Positions 1 through 8,610 of a DNA stretch of 64,000 bases are shown here, in pieces. Every line of letters starts with the position of its first letter. Position 1 is the stretch's first letter. The notes beneath the pieces were generated by a model that had not been told where the DNA came from, searched no databases, and worked only from the letters and a program-made list of their open reading frames with translations. The DNA is from an uncultured Pseudomonadota bacterium (GTDB taxonomy: Bacteria > Pseudomonadota > Gammaproteobacteria > Ga0077536): contig CAIKBL010000025.1 of the NCBI GenBank assembly GCA_903825645.1, forward strand, positions 89,417 to 153,416. The letters are read 5' to 3'. Position numbers and translations under genes: made by a program.

Positions 1-1
1 C

Positions 2-466
2 ATCGCTATACCTGAGCACAAAATCGTTGCCAATATCCTCGTTGGTGCGCGCCCTCGCTCTGCAAGTTTCAGCGCCGACGGCAAAACTGCCTATGCGACC
101 TCAGAGATCAGCGGCGAAGTCAAAAAAATCAACGTCGCTTCCGGCAAAATAATCGGTCATATGCCGCTTGCCGATGACAAGGCGAAACCGAAGGACATTA
201 TCCCCAGCCGCGATGGTCAGAGACTCTTCGTGGCCGGAGGACGCGCCAACCGTGTATTTGTACTGGACGAAAAAACACTCGACATCATTCATCAGATCCC
301 CGTAGGAAAGCGCGTCTGGGGTCTTGCACTCTCTCGTGACGGCAAGCAGCTTTACACCACCGATGGCGCCAGTGATCAGGTCTCGGTCATAGACGTCAGC
401 GCCAGCAAGGTCACCGCAGTAATACCTGTCGGTAAAAGTCCTTGGGGAATTGCCATTTGCGATTAA
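2..466 (+). CDS. YVTN-type beta-propeller protein, C-terminal part (PQQ-dependent catabolism-associated propeller-like); 5' end outside window
   Basis: Frame 2 is open from base 2 to the TAA at 466; repeated blades such as 'PRSASFSADGKTAYATSE', 'DIIPSRDGQRLFVAGG', 'VWGLALSRDGKQLYTTDGASDQVSVID', 'VTAVIPVGKSPWGIAI'. Confidence 0.8.
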   Translation: MAIPEHKIVANILVGARPRSASFSADGKTAYATSEISGEVKKINVASGKIIGHMPLADDKAKPKDIIPSRDGQRLFVAGGRANRVFVLDEKTLDIIHQIPVGKRVWGLALSRDGKQLYTTDGASDQVSVIDVSASKVTAVIPVGKSPWGIAICD

Positions 467-497
467 ACGCCCATTAGCGAGATCGTTATCCCAAAGA

Positions 498-541
498 GGG
501 TGGGCGGGCCCTCGCTTGGAGGCCCCGCTCACCCGGTTTTT
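498..541 (+). terminator. Rho-independent terminator after the beta-propeller gene
   Basis: GGGTGGGCGGGCCCTC-gcttg-GAGGCCCCGCTCACCC near-complete inverted repeat followed by GGTTTTT. Confidence 0.7.
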
Positions 542-605
542 CTGGCCTGGTCAATGCGGAAATTGCCGAGCAGACCCTCGCTACACTACGAGCGGTCCGC
601 TGAGA

Positions 606-911
606 TCAGCGATTTTCTTCGGTCTGTCTCGCGTTAAAAGCCCCTTTTTGAGTATCAGAGGCTTCACGCTGAAATCTATCCCGCCATTCGGAGTAAGGCA
701 TTCCATACACACGCTCACGCGCTGCTTCATAATCCACGGGAGTGCCGCGCTGCTCCGCTTCTGCTTTGTACCATTTCGCCAAGCAGTTCCGGCAAAATCC
801 TGCCAGGTTCATCAGGTCAATGTTCTGGACCTCGGTATGTTCGCGCAAAAACTGAAGTAGTTTTCGAAAGGTTGCCGCGTCAAGTTCCAGTTCTTTTTGT
901 GTATCGTCCAT
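606..911 (-). CDS. DUF1244 family protein
   Basis: Internal start MDDTQKELELD; contains 'NIDLMNLAGFCRNCLAKWYKAEAE' and 'ERVYGMPYSEWRDRFQ', typical of DUF1244. Confidence 0.8.
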   Translation of the reverse strand: MDDTQKELELDAATFRKLLQFLREHTEVQNIDLMNLAGFCRNCLAKWYKAEAEQRGTPVDYEAARERVYGMPYSEWRDRFQREASDTQKGAFNARQTEENR

Positions 912-984
912 GGGGAGCCCCTCTCTAGGTGTCCGCTGATCATAACCAACTCGGCGGCATTTGCGCATGCGCCAAGCAGAATGA

Positions 985-2403
985 TTACAGTCCGTGCTGC
1001 TTCATACGATAGCGCATGGTCATACGGGTAATGCCCAACTGGCGGGCCGCCTCCGAAATGTTATTTCCGGTGCGTCGCAGGGCCTCTTCAAGCAGCAGCT
1101 TCTCGGCCTGTTCCAACGTCATACCGTAGAGACCGTCGAGATCCTTCCCTGCAGAAGTCGCTGCACCCACCGCCGGCAACAAAAGGGCGTCTGCGCTTAG
1201 CACGTCGCCATTGGCGAGAAGGAGCGCCCTTTCGATGACATGTCTAACTTCCCGCACATTGCCCGGCCACTCATAGTGGATTAATGCCGCCCGAGCAGAA
1301 ACGTCCAGCGCGAAGTTCGAAAGCCCATACCGCCGTGCAATCTGTTGGCCAAAGTATTCGGCGAGCAGCAAAACATCCTGTAGACGTTCTCGCAGCGGTG
1401 GCAATTTTAGCGTCAACACATTCAGTCGAAAATAAAGATCTGCCCGCAACGTACCCTCCGCGACCATCCGCTCGACATCTCGGTTGGTCGCGGCGATGAA
1501 CCAGGCCCGCACCGGGCGCTCTTGGCTACTTCCTACGCGACGCAGGGAGCGTCGCTCCAGAACAGCGAGCAACTTTGCTTGCAACTCCAACGGAAGCTCG
1601 CCCACTTCATCAAGGAACACCACGCCCGTTTCTGCGGCTTCGATTAAGCCCGTACGCTCGCCCACCGCGTTGGTGAAGGCGCCTTTGGTGTGCCCAAATA
1701 GTTCGGCCTCGATCAGATCTTTCGGGAGACTCGCGCAGTCAACATGGACGAACGGTTGCGCGGCCCGGAAAGAATGCTGATGAAGGAGGCGTGCGGCGAG
1801 ATCTTTACCCGTGCCTGTCTCCCCGACAATGAGCACTGTTGGGGGGGTGTTTTCCGCTCCGATTTTCGCAATACGCGAAATTTGTGTCCGTACCGTCTGG
1901 GCCCCGGGGGACGTTCCAAGCAGGGCCACTTCCTCACCGCCGCTGGCCTCGCGGGTGCGCGAGTAGACGAGCTGCTGATTGATTTTCTGATTTAGAAGAA
2001 CTTTATTGACATTAAGAAGGAGCTCGTCCAAATCAATCGGTTTTTTGAGGTAGTCAGCTGCGCCGAGTTTCATCGCCTGTACGGCGTCCTCTATTTCTCC
2101 ATAGGCGCTGAGCGCAATAACCGGAAACTCGAATCCGAGATCGCGACGTATTCGTTGCAAAAAATCGAGCCCAGAGCCGTCAGGCAGTCGCATATCCAAC
2201 AACATCAAATCTGGCTCTCTACGCTTTATTTCTACCTCCGCAGCGGATAACGTCGCCACATTGGGGGCGTCGAAACCTGCCTTTTCAAGACGCCGACTGA
2301 CGGCTCTGGCGAATAGTGCCTCGTCTTCGACAAGCAGAATTCGCGCCGTCACGACTTCCGGCCGCTCAGGGTCTGATTCAAAAGGAGGCACAGACATGAT
2401 CAA
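985..2403 (-). CDS. Sigma-54-dependent response regulator, NtrC family
   Basis: Receiver domain (LLVEDEALFARAVSRRL...DLMLLDMRLPDGSG), AAA+ 'GETGTGKDLAARLLH', 'GAFTNAVGERTGLIEAAETGVVFLDEVGELP', Fis-type HTH at C-terminus. Confidence 0.93.
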   Translation of the reverse strand: MIMSVPPFESDPERPEVVTARILLVEDEALFARAVSRRLEKAGFDAPNVATLSAAEVEIKRREPDLMLLDMRLPDGSGLDFLQRIRRDLGFEFPVIALSAYGEIEDAVQAMKLGAADYLKKPIDLDELLLNVNKVLLNQKINQQLVYSRTREASGGEEVALLGTSPGAQTVRTQISRIAKIGAENTPPTVLIVGETGTGKDLAARLLHQHSFRAAQPFVHVDCASLPKDLIEAELFGHTKGAFTNAVGERTGLIEAAETGVVFLDEVGELPLELQAKLLAVLERRSLRRVGSSQERPVRAWFIAATNRDVERMVAEGTLRADLYFRLNVLTLKLPPLRERLQDVLLLAEYFGQQIARRYGLSNFALDVSARAALIHYEWPGNVREVRHVIERALLLANGDVLSADALLLPAVGAATSAGKDLDGLYGMTLEQAEKLLLEEALRRTGNNISEAARQLGITRMTMRYRMKQHGL

Positions 2404-3854
2404 CTTGCTTCTAAAACCGGGGCGATTAAAGTAATCAAGGTACCGCCTTTATCAGTGATCTGAAATTCCAAGTCCCAACCATGAGCCTTACATACTTTGA
2501 ATGCCACCGGAATTCCGAGTCCGGTTCCGAAACGTTTAGTGGTCGGGCCGGGCGTCAGATCAGAGGGATTCGGAATGAACGGGATGCCGCCGGCGTGATC
2601 CTGAATGGTCAGCCGAACGTGATCGACCTCGAGGATAACCGCGAGTTCAAGCAAACCTCCCGGTGAAGACGCCTCAACCGCATTGAGCAACAATCCGTAA
2701 ATAGCCTGCTCCATCAAATCGCGATCCACCGCGACCCGGACGGTCTCCATCCAAGGGCTACAAAGGGTGCTCACCTCTTTCTCTTGTAATTTCGGCTTCA
2801 GGAGATCGAGGACGGTCGCGAATATCTCGGTCAATGTCCACGGAGCCATCCGCGGCCTAAGGGGATGTAGATATGAGACAAGCGCACTGACCCAGCGTTC
2901 CAGACGGTCGACAGCGTCAACAATATCGCCTGCCACGTCAGTCGCTTCCTCGAGGCTCTCTGCATATCCAACGAGTTGTGCATTAGCTCGAATGCTCGCG
3001 AGCGGATTTCGGATGTTGTGTGCCACAACCGGCACTAATGCGCCGAGTGCGGCCTGGCGTTCGGATTCGACCAGAGCTGCTCGACTGCCGGCCAGTTCCT
3101 GAGCCATGTGGTTGATACCATGGGCCAGATCTGCGAGTTCACTAACGCCATCTGCTGGCAACCGGATATCTATTTCGCCCGCCGCAATCTGCTGAGTCCC
3201 CAGCATGATACTTTTCATCGGCCGGACGAATCCCCGCGCGAGGCGTGCGCGCGAAAATCCGATCACGCACAGGGCAATAAACACAGGAAGAGGTACGATG
3301 ACCGGCGCGTAGTGGGTCCAGCTATCGATCCGAACCCGCTGATGGTTCAACCCTTGATCGATCAAGCCTTTGAGATCCTCAAAGGCGGCATCTAGTCCGC
3401 TCACAAAAATATTATGGGGATCTGATTCAACAACACCGCTGCCCCCCAATGAGCGAGAAGTCATCTTGCCGCCATGGGTATCGTTCAATGCCGTCTGCAA
3501 TTGACCATAGGCCTCCTGCATGCTTTGGATAGCAAAGTCTTCTGCACGCGAGGCCGAGTTCTGTCGAAGGAGATTAAATTTTTCCTGTATATCAAGATAA
3601 AAATTTGTTGGTGAGCCGCCAGGCAACGTCCTCAGCCTTGACAGAGCCGCCTCCTGCATTTGTCGGAACACCAGCGTTCTAATTTCCTGCGCAGCATCTT
3701 CGAGTGTCTTCAGACGGAGGGTCTCGGTTGAGGTCTGTTGCCAAAAATAGGCCCACGTCCCGCCAATCGCGCCAGTTACGATCACCAGCATGAGCAGGGC
3801 AAGTTCGTGCCCCAGCAATAGGCGTCGTAAAGACGACGTGGGGGTGATACTCAG
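2400..3854 (-). CDS. Membrane sensor histidine kinase (HAMP + HATPase); partner of the downstream regulator
   Basis: TM helix 'LALLMLVIVTGAIGGTWAYFW', H-box 'AALGALVPVVAHNIRNPLASIRANAQLV', ATPase 'GTGLGIPVAFKVCKAHGWDLEF'. The ORF extends to 4145 but the upstream part overlaps the b561 gene out of frame, so the true start is probably non-ATG near 3854. Stop overlaps regulator start (ATGA). Confidence 0.85.
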   Translation of the reverse strand: MSITPTSSLRRLLLGHELALLMLVIVTGAIGGTWAYFWQQTSTETLRLKTLEDAAQEIRTLVFRQMQEAALSRLRTLPGGSPTNFYLDIQEKFNLLRQNSASRAEDFAIQSMQEAYGQLQTALNDTHGGKMTSRSLGGSGVVESDPHNIFVSGLDAAFEDLKGLIDQGLNHQRVRIDSWTHYAPVIVPLPVFIALCVIGFSRARLARGFVRPMKSIMLGTQQIAAGEIDIRLPADGVSELADLAHGINHMAQELAGSRAALVESERQAALGALVPVVAHNIRNPLASIRANAQLVGYAESLEEATDVAGDIVDAVDRLERWVSALVSYLHPLRPRMAPWTLTEIFATVLDLLKPKLQEKEVSTLCSPWMETVRVAVDRDLMEQAIYGLLLNAVEASSPGGLLELAVILEVDHVRLTIQDHAGGIPFIPNPSDLTPGPTTKRFGTGLGIPVAFKVCKAHGWDLEFQITDKGGTLITLIAPVLEAS

Positions 3855-4384
3855 TTCCAGGGCAGCATGCGCCGAAGAAATCGATCCCGAGGATGGAAGG
3901 CATGACTGAGCACCCCTGCCAGATGTGTTGCCAGTAGACCCAGTAGCGCTAGCGAACCGATGACATGTAACCGCACGAAGAACTCGCTCAGCGGAAGATT
4001 CAGGGTTCCCCACAGCGGTAATGGCAGGCCGAAAAAACTGGTGCCGTGGCCATTGAACTCTGACGAGAGATATCCCGTCAGTGGTTGCGTGAGCAAGAGC
4101 AAATAGAAAAGCGCGTGCACCGCGCGAGCCAGCGCGGCCTGCCAAGCTGTCACGCTAAGCGGCAATAGCGGGGGGGAATGGCCCAATCTCCAGCCTAATC
4201 GCCATAAACTCAGTATCAAGACGCTCGCACCAAGCGACTTATGGAGCGCAAAATTTTGACCCCGCAACGGGCCTTTGGGCAGGTCTACCATGTACCAACC
4301 CAACAGAAAGAGGGTTATCAAAAGACTGGCCGTAACCCAATGCAGGAGCATGGCAGTTTTTGTATAAGCTTGCGGGTTGCCCAT
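3851..4384 (-). CDS. Cytochrome b561 family protein
   Basis: 'YTKTAMLLHWVTASLLITLFLLGWYMVDLP...LHKSLGASVLILSLWRLGWRL...LHVIGSLALLGLLATHLAG' with conserved heme-ligand histidines. Confidence 0.9.
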   Translation of the reverse strand: MGNPQAYTKTAMLLHWVTASLLITLFLLGWYMVDLPKGPLRGQNFALHKSLGASVLILSLWRLGWRLGHSPPLLPLSVTAWQAALARAVHALFYLLLLTQPLTGYLSSEFNGHGTSFFGLPLPLWGTLNLPLSEFFVRLHVIGSLALLGLLATHLAGVLSHAFHPRDRFLRRMLPWN

Positions 4385-4585
4385 GCGGGTTCTCTACGGT
4401 GAAAGTTTCGATGGCCAGATTAGCACGGCAACACCCGTTACTCCCATGCCCAACGTTGCCGGAAACGGCCTATAATGCAGGTGAGCAATGTCACTATCGC
4501 CTCTATAATGGTGCCGAGCGGGCCTCCGCGGGCGTCAACAAGCCACGCCGGGTTGGATAAAGATTAGTACCAATAACGGATCCTC

Positions 4586-5176
4586 ATGCGATTAATTGCC
4601 GCACTGGTTTTATGCCTTCTGGAAGCAGTTTGTCTCCCGGCCTACGCCGACAGCGCTGTGCTCCTTCGCACCGCAATTCTTGCGAACGGCTACACCATTG
4701 AAATTCTGAAATCCAAGCGCGAGCTGCTGCTACTACACGGCGAACGGATCGCCCGCCGCTTTACCGCGGCAACTGGCAATGGGGGCATTGGTGACAAGAA
4801 ATATCGTGGAGATCACAAAACCCCGGTAGGGGTTTACTACATTACGGGCTTCAACGAGCAGAGTGCTTTCGAAATTTTCATGCGTCTGAACTACCCCAGT
4901 CTTAAGGACGGTTTTTTTGGGTTGAAACGGTCGCTGATTACCCGGGAAGAGTTCAATCGTATCGCTGAAGCAGAGCGACAGGACGCTATGCCGCCCCAAA
5001 ACACGCCGCTCGGTGGTGCTATTGGTATCCATGGTATTGGGGCAGAAACGGCTGATCGTCTAAAAATCCATGCAAAGCTCGACTGGACGACTGGGTGCAT
5101 CGCGCTGACCAATCGCGAAATTCGTGAATTACGCCATTTCGTCGATGTCGGAACGAAGGTGGTAATTCGTGACTGA
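4586..5176 (+). CDS. L,D-transpeptidase (YkuD) family, signal peptide
   Basis: Signal peptide then 'GDKKYRGDHKTPVGVYYITGF' and 'IGIHGIG...DWTTGCIALTNREIREL' (HxG...SxGC-like active site). Confidence 0.88.
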   Translation: MRLIAALVLCLLEAVCLPAYADSAVLLRTAILANGYTIEILKSKRELLLLHGERIARRFTAATGNGGIGDKKYRGDHKTPVGVYYITGFNEQSAFEIFMRLNYPSLKDGFFGLKRSLITREEFNRIAEAERQDAMPPQNTPLGGAIGIHGIGAETADRLKIHAKLDWTTGCIALTNREIRELRHFVDVGTKVVIRD

Positions 5177-6276
5177 CTGCCAGCCCAGTCGCGGTTGCGC
5201 AGGCGCTGCGCGTCCTTTTCCCGCGCTCAGTAACGCGTGCAGCGCCGCTTCCTATCCGGGAACTTTTGGGGCTCGGCGCAGATCGCCTGTCTCAGACTGG
5301 ACTTCCCACGCTACCGCGCTCTCGAGCGGAGACCCGGTTTCCGATCGATGCTCGCCCGGGTTAGCACCTTCGCCGGTCGGCTACGACACCAAACTACTTC
5401 CTTGAGTAGTTCGAGCATCTAAACCGTCGTGCCTCGACAACCGTCTTACGATCCGAGGGACCGAGCGAAGCCCCCCACGCGGCCATCAAGAAAAATCCGG
5501 CCGCCGCCCCCGCGTAAAATTCGGCAAGTCAGCGTGTCCGTGCCCCTGCACGTCCCTAAGGATAGAACCGGCGCAAGCGCATGTTTTCGCCGGTTGCTCG
5601 ATGTCTCGTAAGGTAGCTGAAAATAGCGCCCGGCAGCAGACCTGATTAAAGCGCTGTCGTCGAAATCAACTGGGCCCTTGCCTACCAAATAAAAGACAGA
5701 CGCCTCGAGACCCAACGACACGACGCTCGCGTCACCCACATCGTCAAACTCGAAGTGCCGACGCACTTGATTTGCGCAAGCCGTTTCCTTCCCTAAGATG
5801 GACATTACCACCCGCCACCTATCACCCGCCAGGTAACGACGGGCGCTGCGAGCAACACCGAAGACGGGCCCCTGCAACTTCGGCGCCGTGTATGGGACAG
5901 GAGAACTCGAGCCGCCGGCATTGCGTCTCTCTAATTTTGCAGACAACCTCAGTAACCTTGCCAAGACTTTTCCCGCCGTCGCTTGCCGCAACTTTTGTGC
6001 GCCCGACAACCAACACCAGTTGGTGGACGCGCAGATCATCAGCCTGCCGGGCGTTTGATGGCGAGCTTTTGATGCAATTACCGCGGTTTCTGGCTGAAAG
6101 GAGATTCCGCCTCACTGATACCTGCGATCCAACGACTTTTTGTGCCATTTCGATATAGATCATTATCAGCGTTTGCCCTAAGGTTGCGGGCTTGCTGGGT
6201 TCCGAAGAGTGTGACGGGCCCGTTCAAACCAATCATGTAGCGAGGTCGACCCCAACGACCTATAGAGGGGGCATGC

Positions 6277-8211
6277 GTGTTCAGTGTTGATATTGATACG
6301 GGCGGTACCATGACGGACACAATGGTCAGCGGAGGTGGCGAACCTTTGCTCATCAAAATGGAGTCAACACCGCACGATATGACCGTATCATTTATGCAGA
6401 GCTTGGAAGCTGCTGCCTCCGCCTTGGACTTCAAGTCGCTCGGCGATTTTCTAGACGAAGTTCAGTTGATTCGATGGTCTTCGACCATCACCTCGAATGT
6501 GCTCGCCCAACGCAGCGGCCCGAAACTCGGGTTGGTCGTCAGCAGCGGGCATGAATCGGATCTGTACGCGAAGGAGGCGCATGAAGTGGCGACCGTCGTG
6601 CCCTCGCTGGTGCGCCCCGAACACATTGTGGGCCTGCCAGAAAACGCTGAGCGTGGCGAGATTATCGCCAAACTTAAGCAACTAATCGACCAAGGGATCC
6701 GCCGTATCAACGTGTCGCTTCGAGGCGCTTTCCCGGACGGTCAGCGCGAGCAGGAAATTCTCGGAATCATCGCCGAACAATTTCCCGATCATTTTCTAGG
6801 ATCGGTGCCGGCCGTTGCCGGCAGTGAAATGCTGCTGCGCCCAGATGATATGTCCCGCACGTTCTTCGCACTGATTAATTCCTATGTACACAATAGTCTC
6901 GCGAATTCATTGTTCAAGGCGGAAGATGTACTCAAGATTGAACATCGATGGAAAGGAGATATTCTTGTCGGACACTTGAGCGGCGGTGTCGCCCGTATCG
7001 GGAAAACAAAGGCAGTGGACACGATAGAGTCCGGGCCATTGTTCGGGACACACGCATCGGCTCATGTGGCGCAACAACGAGAATTACCGCACGTGCTAGC
7101 CATTGATATAGGCGGCACCACGGGCAAGGCGAGTGTGGTGCGAGATGGGCGTGTCACCATGCAATCCGAAGGCGCTTTCTTCGGTATCCCGGTACGCATG
7201 CCCATGGCGGTCCTGCGCTCAAATGCGCTGGGCGGGGGTAGCGTCGCGCGGGTAAAGGATGGCGTCATAACCCTGGGCCCTGACAGCATGGGCGCCGCCC
7301 CCGGTCCCGCCTGCTACGGACTAGGCGGGACACAAGCCACGTTAACCGACGCCTTGGTTGTGCTCGGTCTGGTGTCGCCAACAGCATTTCTTAATGGCCG
7401 TCGCGTGCTGAAGACGGAGATTGCCGAACACGCCATTCAACGCCATGTCGCCGCCGTACTCGGCGGCTCGCCCGCCGAGGCCGCGGCGGATATCTACGGG
7501 CGTGCGGTTGCCATGATGGCGGATCTGGCCCGGGAGACCTTAGGTGTCGCCGACAACCTCGAACAGAGCCCCCCCGTTCTATTCGCCTATGGTGGAAACG
7601 GCCCCCTCTTCGCCACCGCCATCGCAGATATTCTCGAAATAGCCGAAGTCAGATTCTTTGCGCTGGGCACTGTGTTTAGCGCGTATGGCTCGGCTATCGC
7701 TGATGTCCTCCACGTTTATGAACGTGCATTGGTAACTCCTCACAAGCAAGCCGAAATAGAGAGCGGAGGGATAGGGTTACGTGTTCAGGCCCAACGAGAT
7801 TTACGTGGAGAGGGTTTCCCGCCCGACGAGGCTAACTACTTGTGGGAAACGGAGGACGGCACCGGACGTCGACGCACCGTCCAGGGAGCACTTGATACCG
7901 CCGAGCTTGCTGCTGACTTCGATGCTCAGTTGCTGCGCCTCACGGCCCGTTATTCCATCTCGAAACAAAATATTCCAGCGCAGACGGCCGCAACCGGCGC
8001 ACTATCTCATGCGAATGCCCGTCCTTCTGTCTTGGGTAAAAACGGCCATTTGCCTGTATACGATCACGCCGCGCTCATCGGTCGTACGCTTGTGGGTCCA
8101 CTCGTCGTTGACGGAGGAACCTTTACCTGGTACGTCGGCAGCGGCTGGCAAATCGCAGTCGATTTATGGGGCGATGCCGCGCTCCACCGAACATCCGGGA
8201 AAGCGAAATAA
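6277..8211 (+). CDS. Hydantoinase/oxoprolinase N-domain (HyuA-like) subunit; ApcA-like subunit of acetophenone carboxylase-type enzyme
   Basis: 644 aa, GTG start; 'FSVDIDTGGTMTDTMV', 'AIDIGGTTGKASVV', 'LGGGSVARVKDG', 'GAAPGPACYGLGG'; first gene of apcABCDE-like order. Confidence 0.8.
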   Translation: MFSVDIDTGGTMTDTMVSGGGEPLLIKMESTPHDMTVSFMQSLEAAASALDFKSLGDFLDEVQLIRWSSTITSNVLAQRSGPKLGLVVSSGHESDLYAKEAHEVATVVPSLVRPEHIVGLPENAERGEIIAKLKQLIDQGIRRINVSLRGAFPDGQREQEILGIIAEQFPDHFLGSVPAVAGSEMLLRPDDMSRTFFALINSYVHNSLANSLFKAEDVLKIEHRWKGDILVGHLSGGVARIGKTKAVDTIESGPLFGTHASAHVAQQRELPHVLAIDIGGTTGKASVVRDGRVTMQSEGAFFGIPVRMPMAVLRSNALGGGSVARVKDGVITLGPDSMGAAPGPACYGLGGTQATLTDALVVLGLVSPTAFLNGRRVLKTEIAEHAIQRHVAAVLGGSPAEAAADIYGRAVAMMADLARETLGVADNLEQSPPVLFAYGGNGPLFATAIADILEIAEVRFFALGTVFSAYGSAIADVLHVYERALVTPHKQAEIESGGIGLRVQAQRDLRGEGFPPDEANYLWETEDGTGRRRTVQGALDTAELAADFDAQLLRLTARYSISKQNIPAQTAATGALSHANARPSVLGKNGHLPVYDHAALIGRTLVGPLVVDGGTFTWYVGSGWQIAVDLWGDAALHRTSGKAK

Positions 8212-8214
8212 GTC

Positions 8215-8610
8215 ATGTCCACACAAAATAAAATTGGGGTGCTCAACATCGCTGAGAACCTTCAACTCGATTTGGATACCGATACCTGGGTCTGCGGGCG
8301 CTGCAGCTGCGTCATCGGTAGCGCACACGAAAATGTCAAACATAGCCTCTTGGTGGGGGAGCGGGATCCAACTGAAGTTCATCCACCCTTGATCATGGGC
8401 CAACCGTACTCTTTCGCGCCGAATCCGGAATGGGTCCGCATTCTGGAATTTTATTGTCCGAGCTGCGGGGTCCAGATAGAAACTGAATATCTCCCCCCGG
8501 GACATCCGATCACCTACACCACGGAGATCGACCTGGCGGCCCTTAAAAACCGCCTAAACCAAGGCGAGATGGTCATCGAAAACGGACATCTGAAGGTGGT
8601 AACCACATGA
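8215..8610 (+). CDS. Acetone carboxylase gamma-like / ApcB-like small zinc-ribbon subunit
   Basis: 131 aa with C-x2-C pairs ('VCGRC', 'YCPSC') and 'GVQIETEYLPPGHP'; lies between two HyuA genes. Confidence 0.7.
   Translation: MSTQNKIGVLNIAENLQLDLDTDTWVCGRCSCVIGSAHENVKHSLLVGERDPTEVHPPLIMGQPYSFAPNPEWVRILEFYCPSCGVQIETEYLPPGHPITYTTEIDLAALKNRLNQGEMVIENGHLKVVTT

Noticed and set aside
5446-6039. 197-aa minus-strand ORF in the gap before the carboxylase operon
   Set aside because: No recognisable domain, alternative start region looks random; kept only as part of the unexplained-gap finding.
7781-8392. 203-aa ORF overlapping the end of the first HyuA-like gene
   Set aside because: Alternate-frame shadow of two well supported genes; composition not protein-like.
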